From the NCBI GenBank assembly GCA_027484445.1, contig JAIXSY010000023.1, positions 83,493 through 147,492 of the forward strand: 64,000 nucleotides of DNA, given 5' to 3'. The position numbers and the translations under genes are program-made. This stretch comes from Verrucomicrobiaceae bacterium (GTDB taxonomy: Bacteria > Verrucomicrobiota > Verrucomicrobiia > Verrucomicrobiales > Verrucomicrobiaceae). This document shows positions 25,504 through 33,806 of this stretch, one piece after another. Positions within the stretch are counted from its first letter, which is position 1, and every line of letters starts with the position of its first letter. The notes below the pieces were generated by a model that saw only the letters and a program-made list of their open reading frames with translations, was not told where the DNA came from and searched no databases.

Positions 25504-27057
25504 ATGAGCCGTCCTCGTGTTCCACTTTTTCCATGCATGGTCTTTCTGCTGTGGGCAGGTGCCCTCGTCTATGCTGGACTTCAGCCCGATTTGGAACGGA
25601 ACCTGAAGGGCTGGCTCATCATGGTGCTCACGCTTCTGGCCGCTTTGCTGCTGCTGCTTTGGTTTTTCATCTCACGTCGATTCCGTGGGAAGACCAAGCT
25701 CATCGGCTTGGTCATCACGATACTGCTGCTGGCATTGGCCCGACTGACCGTGAAAGTGGATGGAGTGGTCGATGGTCGTGGTCTGCCGCGGTTAGCCTGG
25801 CGATGGGCGACCTCCACGCCACCCACGGTGCCCATGGCTGCTACCCATCATGAACGCTCCGCTCAGGGCGACCCACGCTTGGCAGCTGCAGCAGATGTGC
25901 CGCAGTTTTTCGGTCCTACGCGCGATGGTCATGCTCCAGAGCTTCGCCTTTTCACCGACTGGGCAGCACAGCCGCCGAAAGAACTTTGGCGTCAACCGAT
26001 TGGGGCTGGCTGGTCAGCCTTTGCTGTCGTCGGCGGACTTGCTTACACTCAAGAACAACGTGGAGAAGATGAACAGGTCAGCTGCTATGACCTCCTGACC
26101 GGTGCCCTGGTCTGGAGCCATGCAGAAAAGGCGCACTTCACTCAATGGCAAGGTGGAGAAGGCCCCCGAGCAACGCCGACTGTGATGGACGGTCAGGTCT
26201 ATGCCTACGGTGCCACAGGCATCCTCACCTGTCTCGACGCAGCCACGGGAAAGGCGATCTGGCGCGTGTCCGTTTTGGAAAGCCTGAAGGCGGAAAACCT
26301 AGAGTGGGGCGTCAGCACCTCGCCACTTGGGGTGGGCGATTGCATCGTCGTCACCCCTGGCAGCACACGCGGTCCCAGCCTGCTTGCTTATGATCGAAAA
26401 ACAGGGCAACTGCGCTGGCAGTCGGGTGACGATGAATCGAGCTACGCATCTCCTTTGCTCACGACTCTGGCCGGTAGGTCTGTCATCCTCAACAATGCCG
26501 CACGCTCCCTGACGCTGCACGATCCAGCGACGGGCAAGCTGCTAGCCGAGCACGTTTGGGGCGTGGAGAAATGGCCCAAAGCCAGCCAGCCCGTGGTCAT
26601 CGCCCCCGATCGTGTTTTTCTCTCGGCAGGTTATGGCATGGGGTGTCAGCTCTTGAAGGTCGAGGTCAATGCCGAAGGTGAAGTCACGCTCGACACGGTG
26701 TGGACGAGCATGAAGATGAAGACTCAGTTCAACAGCCCTGCCTATCATCAGGCTCATTTGTATGGTCTGGATGATGGTCGCCTGTCCTGCATGGAGGCGA
26801 CGACAGGGGAACGGTTGTGGAAAGAAGGGCGCTTCGGCTCAGGGCAGACTTTGCTGTGTGGCGATCTCGTCCTGGTGCAAAATGAAGACGGACGTGTACA
26901 CCTCTGCGCAGCCCATCCCACTGGTTTCCATGAGTTTGGAAGCATCCCTGCACTATCGAGCAAGACCTGGAACCATCCAGTGCTCGCAGGTCGCTACCTT
27001 TTGGTCAGGAACGACCGCGAGGCCGTCTGTTACGAATTGCCAGTCGCCAAGCCCTAA
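25504..27057 (+). CDS. Membrane-anchored PQQ-binding-like beta-propeller protein
   Basis: The protein has 517 residues. Three hydrophobic helices lie at the N terminus (about 8-26, 37-58, 64-80). The following ~420 residues are outer-wrapped-propeller repeats of the PQQ_2/PQQ_3 type: WRQPIGAGWSAFAVVGGLAY, CYDLLTGALVWSHAEKAHF, CLDAATGKAIWRVSVLESLK, YDRKTGQLRWQSGDDESSY, CMEATTGERLWKEGRFGSGQ. The segment PQFFGPTRDGHAPE before the propeller is typical of the planctomycete/verrucomicrobial family often annotated as an outer membrane protein assembly factor BamB-like protein or PQQ-like domain protein. Real PQQ binding or dehydrogenase catalysis is not implied. It probably faces the periplasm. It converges with ppk1 (37 bases apart). 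Confidence 0.88.
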   Translation: MSRPRVPLFPCMVFLLWAGALVYAGLQPDLERNLKGWLIMVLTLLAALLLLLWFFISRRFRGKTKLIGLVITILLLALARLTVKVDGVVDGRGLPRLAWRWATSTPPTVPMAATHHERSAQGDPRLAAAADVPQFFGPTRDGHAPELRLFTDWAAQPPKELWRQPIGAGWSAFAVVGGLAYTQEQRGEDEQVSCYDLLTGALVWSHAEKAHFTQWQGGEGPRATPTVMDGQVYAYGATGILTCLDAATGKAIWRVSVLESLKAENLEWGVSTSPLGVGDCIVVTPGSTRGPSLLAYDRKTGQLRWQSGDDESSYASPLLTTLAGRSVILNNAARSLTLHDPATGKLLAEHVWGVEKWPKASQPVVIAPDRVFLSAGYGMGCQLLKVEVNAEGEVTLDTVWTSMKMKTQFNSPAYHQAHLYGLDDGRLSCMEATTGERLWKEGRFGSGQTLLCGDLVLVQNEDGRVHLCAAHPTGFHEFGSIPALSSKTWNHPVLAGRYLLVRNDREAVCYELPVAKP

Positions 27058-27094
27058 TCAACGATTGGCCGACCAAAGGTTCAGATTCAACGCC

Positions 27095-29230
27095 TCATGC
27101 CTTCGGCACATGAGGAATCAAAACGTCGGGAGCTTGTCCACGCTGCTTGCTACGACGAGCAGCTTCGCGAGCGAAAACTTCTTGGGAGCGCTTGAGTTTG
27201 GCTTTTTTCGTAGAGAGTGCAGGAGCCTGCCAAGTGCCATCGCTGCGCAGCACGCGTGCACGTGCATTGTCGGTGAAGTGGGTCTCCAAAATGTGCGTCA
27301 ACCGCTTGCGGGCTTCTTTGTCCTCCACAGGGATGAGCAGTTCCACTCGCTTTGAAAGATTGCGATTCATGAAGTCTGCACTGGAGATGAAGACCACAGG
27401 CCGCCCGCCTCGACGAAAGGCATAAATGCGCGCGTGCTCTAGGTAGCGATCGATGATGCTAACCACACTGATGTTGTCACTCACCCCTCTGACACCCGGT
27501 CGCAGGCAGCAGATGCCGCGAATGTTCAGGCGGATCTTTACCCCTGCTTGTGAGGCAACGTAGAGTGCCTCGATCATCTCGCGATCTTCTAGCGAGTTCA
27601 TCTTCAGCATCATCTCGGCCGGATCTCCCTGACGCGCACGCTCCGTTTCGCTTTGGATCATCTCGATCAAGCGCTCACGCAGACCATAGGGAGCCATGCT
27701 TAGTTTTTGAAAGTGCACAAAGCGGGAGCGACCAGTGACGGTATTGAAGAATGCACTCGCATCACTGCCGTAGTCAGCCCTACAAGTCAGGTAACTCACA
27801 TCCGTGTAGAGCTTGGAGGTGGCTTCATTGTAGTTCCCTGTGCCAAAGTGCATGTAGCGCACCAGTCGCCCTGATTCACGACGCATGATCAGACAGACCT
27901 TGGCATGTGTCTTCAGGCCACGCACACCGTAGATGATCTGCGCGCCCGCATTCTGCAGATCGTTGGCACGGTCTAGATTTCGAGCTTCATCAAAGCGCGC
28001 TTTCAGCTCCACGAGCACCGTGACCTGCTTGCCAGCCTCAGCAGCCTTGATCAACGCAGCCACGATGCGGCTGTTCTTCGCCGTGCGATAAAGGATCTGC
28101 TTGATCGCAATCACATCCGGGTCAGAGGCAGCTTCTTCGATCAGACGAGCGACAGGCTCAAAGCTTTCGTAGGGATGATGAAGCAGAAGGTCACCACGTT
28201 TGATCACCTCGAACATGCTTTCTCCAGGCTCGATCTGCGGAGGCGTGTGACTCTGCCAGGCATCTACCTTCAGCGGGTCATACCCAGGCAAGCCTGCGAT
28301 GGCAAAGTAGGCCGTGAGATCAAGCTCACCAGGAATGGTAAAGACCTGCGCCTTGCTGGCCTCACACATGGATTTCACCGCAGAGACAAGATCGCGACGA
28401 GCCCCCTCCTGAATTTCCAGGCGAATGGCAGGGCTCTGCAGACGCTTGTCGAGGATACCTTCCATCTCGCTGGCCAGATCACTGACATTTTCGTCATCGG
28501 CAGCGATGTCGGAATTGCGGCTGATGCGGAACCGAGCCGATGCCGTGACGACCTCTGAGGGGAAATAGTGCTGAACAAACATCGACAGCACATCTTCCAC
28601 ATTCACATAGGCATGGAGTGCACCGCCCTCTGCATCTGGAACGGTGATGTGACGTGGTAGGCTAGAAGGCAGGGTGATCAAGACCTGCCGCTGCACGGTG
28701 CTTCCATCATCTTCTCGGGCACCGACAGAACAAAGAACATTGATCTGTAGTGCTGGGATGGAAGGCAGAGTGTCCTCAATCGCGATGGGAGAAAGCACCG
28801 GAAAGATGTGCTCCGTGAAGTGATCTTCCAGGTGGCTGCGCTGGGCGGGGGTGAGTTCATCCGGCAGCAGGCGGCGAATGCCATGCTCACGCAGCAAGGG
28901 CAGCAATTGCTGATTCAGCAGCTCATGCTGGCGCGTGATGAAGACCGAGGCACGATCGTAGATTTGATCCCAGAGCTGGCTTGGCGTCAGGCCACTGAGA
29001 TCACGGGCGCGGCGGCCCTGCTCACGCAGGAACTGAAGCGCACCGACACGAACCATGAAAAACTCGTCGAGATTGGAGGCCGTGATGGCGAGAAACTTCA
29101 CCCGCTCTAGCGGTGGTAGGTCAGCGCGTGCAGCCTCTTCCAGCACCCGTTCATTGAAGTCCAGCCAGCTAAGCTCGCGGTTGATGAAATGGATGTCGGA
29201 AAATCGGTTGGCAAGTCCTTCAGCAGGCAT
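27095..29230 (-). CDS. ppk1: Polyphosphate kinase 1
   Basis: It reversibly transfers the gamma phosphate of ATP to long-chain polyphosphate. The 711 residues match the family (about 690-720). The N-terminal signature FINRELSWLDFNERVLEEA (residues 14-32) and a middle domain of the normal layout are present. The phospholipase-D-like catalytic half shows IKQILYRTAKNSRIVAALI, VLVELKARFDEARN, the auto-phosphorylated His H442 in GLKTHAKVCLI and the second catalytic His H599 in YLEHARIYAFRRGG, plus ADFMNRNLSKRVE. All key residues are visible. The sulfatase gene upstream on the same strand ends 95 bases before this start. No ppx gene is adjacent. Confidence 0.96.
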   Translation of the reverse strand: MPAEGLANRFSDIHFINRELSWLDFNERVLEEAARADLPPLERVKFLAITASNLDEFFMVRVGALQFLREQGRRARDLSGLTPSQLWDQIYDRASVFITRQHELLNQQLLPLLREHGIRRLLPDELTPAQRSHLEDHFTEHIFPVLSPIAIEDTLPSIPALQINVLCSVGAREDDGSTVQRQVLITLPSSLPRHITVPDAEGGALHAYVNVEDVLSMFVQHYFPSEVVTASARFRISRNSDIAADDENVSDLASEMEGILDKRLQSPAIRLEIQEGARRDLVSAVKSMCEASKAQVFTIPGELDLTAYFAIAGLPGYDPLKVDAWQSHTPPQIEPGESMFEVIKRGDLLLHHPYESFEPVARLIEEAASDPDVIAIKQILYRTAKNSRIVAALIKAAEAGKQVTVLVELKARFDEARNLDRANDLQNAGAQIIYGVRGLKTHAKVCLIMRRESGRLVRYMHFGTGNYNEATSKLYTDVSYLTCRADYGSDASAFFNTVTGRSRFVHFQKLSMAPYGLRERLIEMIQSETERARQGDPAEMMLKMNSLEDREMIEALYVASQAGVKIRLNIRGICCLRPGVRGVSDNISVVSIIDRYLEHARIYAFRRGGRPVVFISSADFMNRNLSKRVELLIPVEDKEARKRLTHILETHFTDNARARVLRSDGTWQAPALSTKKAKLKRSQEVFAREAARRSKQRGQAPDVLIPHVPKA

Positions 29231-29324
29231 GGCTTCATGTTCGCAGGGCCGGGCTCGCCTTCAAGCAACGATATTCCGTGCGAGTGTGAGTTTCCAGCGT
29301 GGGAATGCCATCCGAACCAACAGC

Positions 29325-30917
29325 TCAGCTTGCCTTGTTTTCCTTAGCCTTTGGACGCGCAGCAGGCGCTTTCTTTTTCCAAAGGTCCACGGGCACCGCA
29401 TTCTTTTGATCAGGGCCGGGTGTGCTGCGCCCACGAGCGACTAGCCCTTCTAGCTTTTGAATCAAGCGGGTCACGATTTCGGGATGGTCTGCCTGGAGAT
29501 TGCGAGTTTCACCCAGGTCATCTCCGAGATGAAAAAGCTGCACGGCAGGTGCATCCTTGGGCTCCTTGCCAGGTCGAGGCTGGCTCCAGCCACCGCTGCC
29601 AGGGGCGAGGCACAACTTCCATGGTCCTTCACGAATCGCGAAGTAGCCTCCGACACTATGGCTGACCAAAGCCTCTCGCTGAGGTCCTTGCGCAGGCTGC
29701 CCCAGCAGTGCTGGCAAGAAGCTGAAGCTATCCTCAGCCGCATCCGTAGGCAGCGCCGTGCCAGTGATCTCAGCCAGCGTGGCCATGAAATCCGTCAGGC
29801 AGACGAGCTGTGTGCTCGTCTGGCCAGCACGAACCTTTGCCGGCCAGCGCACGAGAAATGGCACACGGTGCCCACCTTCATAAAGATCAGCTTTGGTGCC
29901 TCGATACCGTCCGCTCGGGTTGTGACATTTTTCAAGAAGCTCCGGGTAGTTCGCGCTGGGGGAGCAGCCATTGTCACTGGTGAAAACAATGAGCGTGTCG
30001 TGAGCGAGTCCTCTGTCCTCCAGTGCCTGCAAAAGCCGACCGACCTCTGCATCCGTTTCCATGACAAAGTCAGCATAGGCATTGAGGCCACTTTTGCCCC
30101 GCCACGCTGGGTTTGGCAAAATGGGCGTATGGGGAGAGGCTAGCGGCAGGTAGAGGAAAAAGGGCTGCCCCGCAGCAGCAGCTGCTGCTTTTTCCTGAAT
30201 CCAGGCAATCGCCTGATCGATCAATGTGCCGAGCACCTCATAACCCGTGAAGCCAGGAGCGGCCGGGCCGAGACGGGTGGTTTGATCCGCCTTCCCATGG
30301 ACCATGGCTAGCGCACGGTCCTCTGTAGGCTGCGCGGTGACACGGTCTCCCTGAATGAAACAGTAAGGCACCATGTCCAGCGAAGCAGCTATGCCAAAGT
30401 AATGATCAAACCCAACGCTGAGCGGACCATTTCGATGGGGCTGCGTGAAGTCCACGCTCCAGGCTTGCTCACGCGATTCGATGTTCAGCTCAGCCACGGT
30501 TTGCCCAGGCTTCACGACCCAATCCATGCCCAGATGCCATTTGCCAATAGCTGCCGTTTGATAACCGACCTTTTTCAGCAGGGTCGCCACCGTGAGGCGG
30601 TCTTTTTCAATCAACCGAGGGCTCAGGCCACCCAGCACGCCACTCTGCAATTTTGAGCGCCAGCTGTAGCGCCCCGTCAGGGTGCCGTAACGTGTCGGCG
30701 TGCAGACGCTGGAGGGCGTGTGTGCGTCCGTGAAAATCATGCCCTGCTGGCCCAAACGATCCAGGTGAGGCGTGGCAATTTTCCCCTCTGGATTCAAAAG
30801 GCGCACATCTCCCGTGCCGAGATCATCGCAGAGAATAAAAATGACATTGGGCGATGCCGCACTCCCAAGAATAGGCGCGAACACAGCGAGCAGGAGGAGA
30901 GGAAAGCAGAACTTCAT
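29325..30917 (-). CDS. Secreted formylglycine-dependent sulfatase (arylsulfatase family)
   Basis: From the ATG at 30917 it has 530 residues; the frame to 30923 would use TTG. A signal peptide (FCFPLLLLAVFAPILGSAA) is followed by the alkaline-phosphatase-like sulfatase fold: metal-binding D31-D32 in ILCDDLGTGD, and the catalytic CxPxR motif C72-T-P-T-R76 within SSVCTPTRYGTLTGRY, whose Cys would be converted to formylglycine. Further conserved blocks are GYQTAAIGKWHLG, the second metal site FTSDNGCSPSANYP, and KADLYEGGHRVPFLVRWPAK. It probably removes sulfate from a polysaccharide in the periplasm or outside. The Cys-type maturase is not in the window. Downstream of a glycoamylase-like gene on the same strand (64 bases), it may belong to a glycan-degrading unit. 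Confidence 0.93.
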   Translation of the reverse strand: MKFCFPLLLLAVFAPILGSAASPNVIFILCDDLGTGDVRLLNPEGKIATPHLDRLGQQGMIFTDAHTPSSVCTPTRYGTLTGRYSWRSKLQSGVLGGLSPRLIEKDRLTVATLLKKVGYQTAAIGKWHLGMDWVVKPGQTVAELNIESREQAWSVDFTQPHRNGPLSVGFDHYFGIAASLDMVPYCFIQGDRVTAQPTEDRALAMVHGKADQTTRLGPAAPGFTGYEVLGTLIDQAIAWIQEKAAAAAAGQPFFLYLPLASPHTPILPNPAWRGKSGLNAYADFVMETDAEVGRLLQALEDRGLAHDTLIVFTSDNGCSPSANYPELLEKCHNPSGRYRGTKADLYEGGHRVPFLVRWPAKVRAGQTSTQLVCLTDFMATLAEITGTALPTDAAEDSFSFLPALLGQPAQGPQREALVSHSVGGYFAIREGPWKLCLAPGSGGWSQPRPGKEPKDAPAVQLFHLGDDLGETRNLQADHPEIVTRLIQKLEGLVARGRSTPGPDQKNAVPVDLWKKKAPAARPKAKENKAS

Positions 30918-30981
30918 CAGCAAGGGATGAAGGGGAACGCACCGCGTGGGCTCAGGCTAGCACGGAAAATCCCCCTCCCCT

Positions 30982-32796
30982 TCATTGCCCCAAGGCAGGC
31001 TCTGCATTCTCCGAGGCAGGTTCTGGATAAAACAGAGCCGCTGCACGACGCATCATGGAAGAGCGCTGACTTGCGGCATAGATCATGTTTGGGATGACGC
31101 GCTTCTTCGCCAAAAGGTGATAAGCCCCCAATGCCTCAAAACCCGCATTCAAAGAACCGATCATGGGCAGGTAACTGGCCCCTGAAACGGAGGTCGTCTC
31201 CACCATGCCCCATGGCGGGAAAAGGCCAGCGCGCTCCATGCGTGCCAGCAGGGCATACAGCTCAGCCGGATCCGCCATCGGAGCTGACATCAGGATGTAA
31301 TGCGGATGCAGCACCGCCTGATTTGGCAAAGCTACCCCACCCACATAGTAGGAATCTCCCTGCAACCCCTCACCCGCCGACAAACCATACAGGCCCAGTC
31401 GCGCCGCCATGCTGCTCGGCCAAGTGCGCTGAATGTAATCGCGCTGAGCAAACAGCATGGAACGTCTTGCCGTGCGCCAGCGCACGCCGTCCAGTGCATC
31501 CGGCTCATCACGATCGAAGTCAGGATAAAACAAACTTTGAATCTCCGGGATAAAACCCGTGCCCTGCCAAGCTTGGCCTGGTCGTTCCATGCGGCGACGA
31601 GGAGCATTCTCGTTCACGATGTTTTGCAGCATCATCACCAATGCAGTCTCCCCACCCCAGTCTTTCCAGCCATGCTCCAGCAGCGTGCAGCCGTCTTCCT
31701 TCAGCCCATGGGTGATCTCACCCCCTGGCAGCCGCAGACGATCAAAGTCGATCTGATCCAATGCTGAAGCAGCCTCTTGGCCCAGCTCCTCATCACCGGT
31801 CATCTCTGCACCCAAGAGCATGCTGTGGTAGTAGATCGCTGTGTCCACGGTGCTGTATTCCGTGCCTGGGTGAATGCGATATCCCGACGCGGTGCGCCGA
31901 ACAAAATGGGGCAGCACTCCCATCGGGCGATCGAGCTGCAGCACCGCGCTGTGAATCTTGCGCAAGATCTTCCGCGCCTCAGTCGGCGTCACCATTGCCA
32001 AAGGCGGCGTCGAAACCGCAGCCGTGGCCAAGGCAAACAAACCGGTCGAGGCGAGTGACTCAAAGGCACCGTCCTCCAAATGCGCACGATCTTTGACAAA
32101 GCCAGACTGCGCATCGTAGCAGCGAGCTAGCTTGGCGTAGCTGATGGCCAAGACCTGCTCATCCCACGGCAGATCGGGCATTTCCACACCGAGCATGAGA
32201 CCGTCGATGCATAGCTCCGAGCCAGGCTCCGCCGTCCAGGAGAGCAGCTTGGCTTTGCGCAGCGTCAGGGGAGACAATGGCAGCACGATCGGACGCACCT
32301 CGGTGTGATCGATCATCAGCACCTGCTGCCACAGCATCTCTTGCGTGTCGGATTTGATCTCAAGCTTCAGCCGCCCCTGACCGCGAACATCCACCCGCAG
32401 GCTAGAAACACGAGGCTGATGGGTCGATGCCATCATGTCAGGCCAGACCGCAGTGAAGTCCATGACCTTCAAGGGCTCACGCGCCAATCCTGCAAGACTG
32501 TGCCACATGCCTGACCAGGCATCAGGCTCCTGCCCGAGATGAGCGCAGACCTCATCGGACTGCCACTCCAGGTCATGCTCTGCGGGCCCCATGAATCCAA
32601 AGTCCGTGCCGAGATGCGTGTAGGCGGTGAAAGAATTCAGTCGGCGCGTGCCCTCCACAGGCATGGGTTTCGTCCCCGGCTTGATGTGGATGAAATACTC
32701 CTGAACCGGCTGCCAGACGAATCGAGGAATCGTCTGACCAGCCGACTGAGTGAGCAGCGCCAAAAGAGCGGCGCAGGTGGTCGGTAGCAGTCGCAT
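30982..32796 (-). CDS. Secreted glycoamylase-like (GH144/PF10091-type) alpha/alpha-toroid protein
   Basis: The protein has 604 residues with a signal peptide (MRLLPTTCAALLALLTQSAG). The first ~210 mature residues look like a carbohydrate-binding-type beta domain. The C-terminal ~390 residues match the layout of glycoamylase-like proteins: TGLFALATAAV, an STVDTAIYYHSMLLGAEM helix near 314, HGWKDWGGETALVMMLQNIV, an SLFYPDF-D...TARRSMLFAQRDYI block, LGLYGLSAGEG near 470, and HPHYILMSAPMADPAELYAL. Members of this family act on beta-1,2-glucan or related glucans. The substrate here is not deducible. The order kinase-like gene, this gene, sulfatase on one strand with 65-77-base gaps suggests co-expression. 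Confidence 0.65.
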   Translation of the reverse strand: MRLLPTTCAALLALLTQSAGQTIPRFVWQPVQEYFIHIKPGTKPMPVEGTRRLNSFTAYTHLGTDFGFMGPAEHDLEWQSDEVCAHLGQEPDAWSGMWHSLAGLAREPLKVMDFTAVWPDMMASTHQPRVSSLRVDVRGQGRLKLEIKSDTQEMLWQQVLMIDHTEVRPIVLPLSPLTLRKAKLLSWTAEPGSELCIDGLMLGVEMPDLPWDEQVLAISYAKLARCYDAQSGFVKDRAHLEDGAFESLASTGLFALATAAVSTPPLAMVTPTEARKILRKIHSAVLQLDRPMGVLPHFVRRTASGYRIHPGTEYSTVDTAIYYHSMLLGAEMTGDEELGQEAASALDQIDFDRLRLPGGEITHGLKEDGCTLLEHGWKDWGGETALVMMLQNIVNENAPRRRMERPGQAWQGTGFIPEIQSLFYPDFDRDEPDALDGVRWRTARRSMLFAQRDYIQRTWPSSMAARLGLYGLSAGEGLQGDSYYVGGVALPNQAVLHPHYILMSAPMADPAELYALLARMERAGLFPPWGMVETTSVSGASYLPMIGSLNAGFEALGAYHLLAKKRVIPNMIYAASQRSSMMRRAAALFYPEPASENAEPALGQ

Positions 32797-32873
32797 GGAG
32801 CGCGCAGGTTATGGGCTTGGCCATCCCCGGCGGCAAGAACTGTTCGCATGGAAAATGAAGCAGGATGCCACTT

Positions 32874-33311
32874 TCACCAGCCGCGCGGACCATGCTCGAC
32901 GGGGTCAGGCTCGGGCGGCGGTGGTCCCAGATCCGGCTGAGCCAGGATCGTAGCGAACTCGAAGTCGATGAGACAAAACCGCCCCAGACGCGCGTCGTAG
33001 GTCACGTTGCGCATGTAGGGATCTTCATGCCGCACACCATACTGCTCCAGTTCGGCATAGATCTGGCGCAACTTGGCCTCATTCAGATGATCCACCCGTT
33101 TGCCACAATTCGTCGTGACGAGGTGGAGCATCTCAGGGTCAGCCTCCACCACTCTCGGCACAAAGGGACATCCCTGCTTTTCCAAGTAACGCAGCACCCG
33201 CACCTCATGCTCGAAGCGCTCCCGCGCTAGGTGCCCACGAAAGGTCTTGTGGACTCTCCCATCGTAACTCAGGCGCACGAGTGAGCGTGCCGTGTTTTTG
33301 GCTTCCTGCAT
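32874..33311 (-). CDS. Very small protein-kinase-fold protein
   Basis: The protein has 145 residues, about half a normal kinase. It still shows kinase-like landmarks in order: a basic strand with K22 (RVHKTFRG), a helix with E36 (ERFEHEVRVLRYLE), a hinge-like MLHLVTTNCG, the catalytic-loop pattern H95-E-D97-PYMR-N102, and a DFE metal motif D116-F117-E118. The C lobe beyond DFE is missing and is replaced by a Pro-rich tail. Short kinases of this kind resemble the RIO/Kdo-kinase/LPS-kinase group, and the target could be a small molecule, sugar or protein. The start ATG at 33311 is the only good one. It is divergent from ppnP. Confidence 0.6.
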   Translation of the reverse strand: MQEAKNTARSLVRLSYDGRVHKTFRGHLARERFEHEVRVLRYLEKQGCPFVPRVVEADPEMLHLVTTNCGKRVDHLNEAKLRQIYAELEQYGVRHEDPYMRNVTYDARLGRFCLIDFEFATILAQPDLGPPPPEPDPVEHGPRGW

Positions 33312-33422
33312 GGAGACACATCACGCCGCTGGCCGCTGCACGCAAGGCACGATGGCGTGACTTTGCAGCTGCCCGTGCCAACACTTGCACCCGGCGATGA
33401 TCTCGCCACCCTCCGCGCCCTC

Positions 33423-33752
33423 ATGTCCGCTTCACCTGTTCAATTTGAAAACGTCACCGCCGTCACCAAAGCCAACGTTTACTTCGATGGCAAGGTCGTC
33501 AGCCATACCATCCTGTTTGCCGATGCTAGCAAAAAGACCCTCGGTCTGATCTATGCGGGCGACTACCACTTCGGCACCGACAAGGCCGAACGCATGGAAA
33601 TCATCGCAGGCACCTGCGAGGTCGTGCTAGATGGCACTCAGGAAAAGAAAAGCTACACCGCCGGCCAGTCTTTCGATGTGCCAGCCAAGTCGGGCTTCAG
33701 CATCACTGTAGCCAGCGGCATCTGCGAATACGTCTGCTCCTTCATCGACTAA
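33423..33752 (+). CDS. ppnP: Pyrimidine/purine nucleoside phosphorylase (DUF1255 cupin)
   Basis: It phosphorolyses a broad range of nucleosides to free base and ribose 1-phosphate. From the ATG at 33423 it has 109 residues, close to the family size (E. coli PpnP is 94). The frame runs back to a GTG at 33357, but those 22 codons have no counterpart in the family. Matching features are ANVYFDGKVVSHTI, the GDYHFGTDKAERMEIIAGTC strand pair, the AGQSFDVPAKSGFSI cupin segment and an ending CEYVCSFID. It is a small single-domain beta-barrel cytosolic enzyme. A clear terminator follows 11 bases after the stop. Confidence 0.88.
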   Translation: MSASPVQFENVTAVTKANVYFDGKVVSHTILFADASKKTLGLIYAGDYHFGTDKAERMEIIAGTCEVVLDGTQEKKSYTAGQSFDVPAKSGFSITVASGICEYVCSFID

Positions 33753-33763
33753 AGATGACCTCG

Positions 33764-33792
33764 GAGGCCGGGCAATCACCCGGCCTCTTTTT
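33764..33792 (+). terminator. Rho-independent terminator of ppnP
   Basis: A 9-bp stem GAGGCCGGG / CCCGGCCTC (33764-33772 with 33779-33787) has a 6-base loop and is followed by five T (33788-33792). There is no T run in the opposite direction, so it serves the plus strand only. Confidence 0.88.
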
Positions 33793-33806
33793 CATCCGCA
33801 GCAGGA

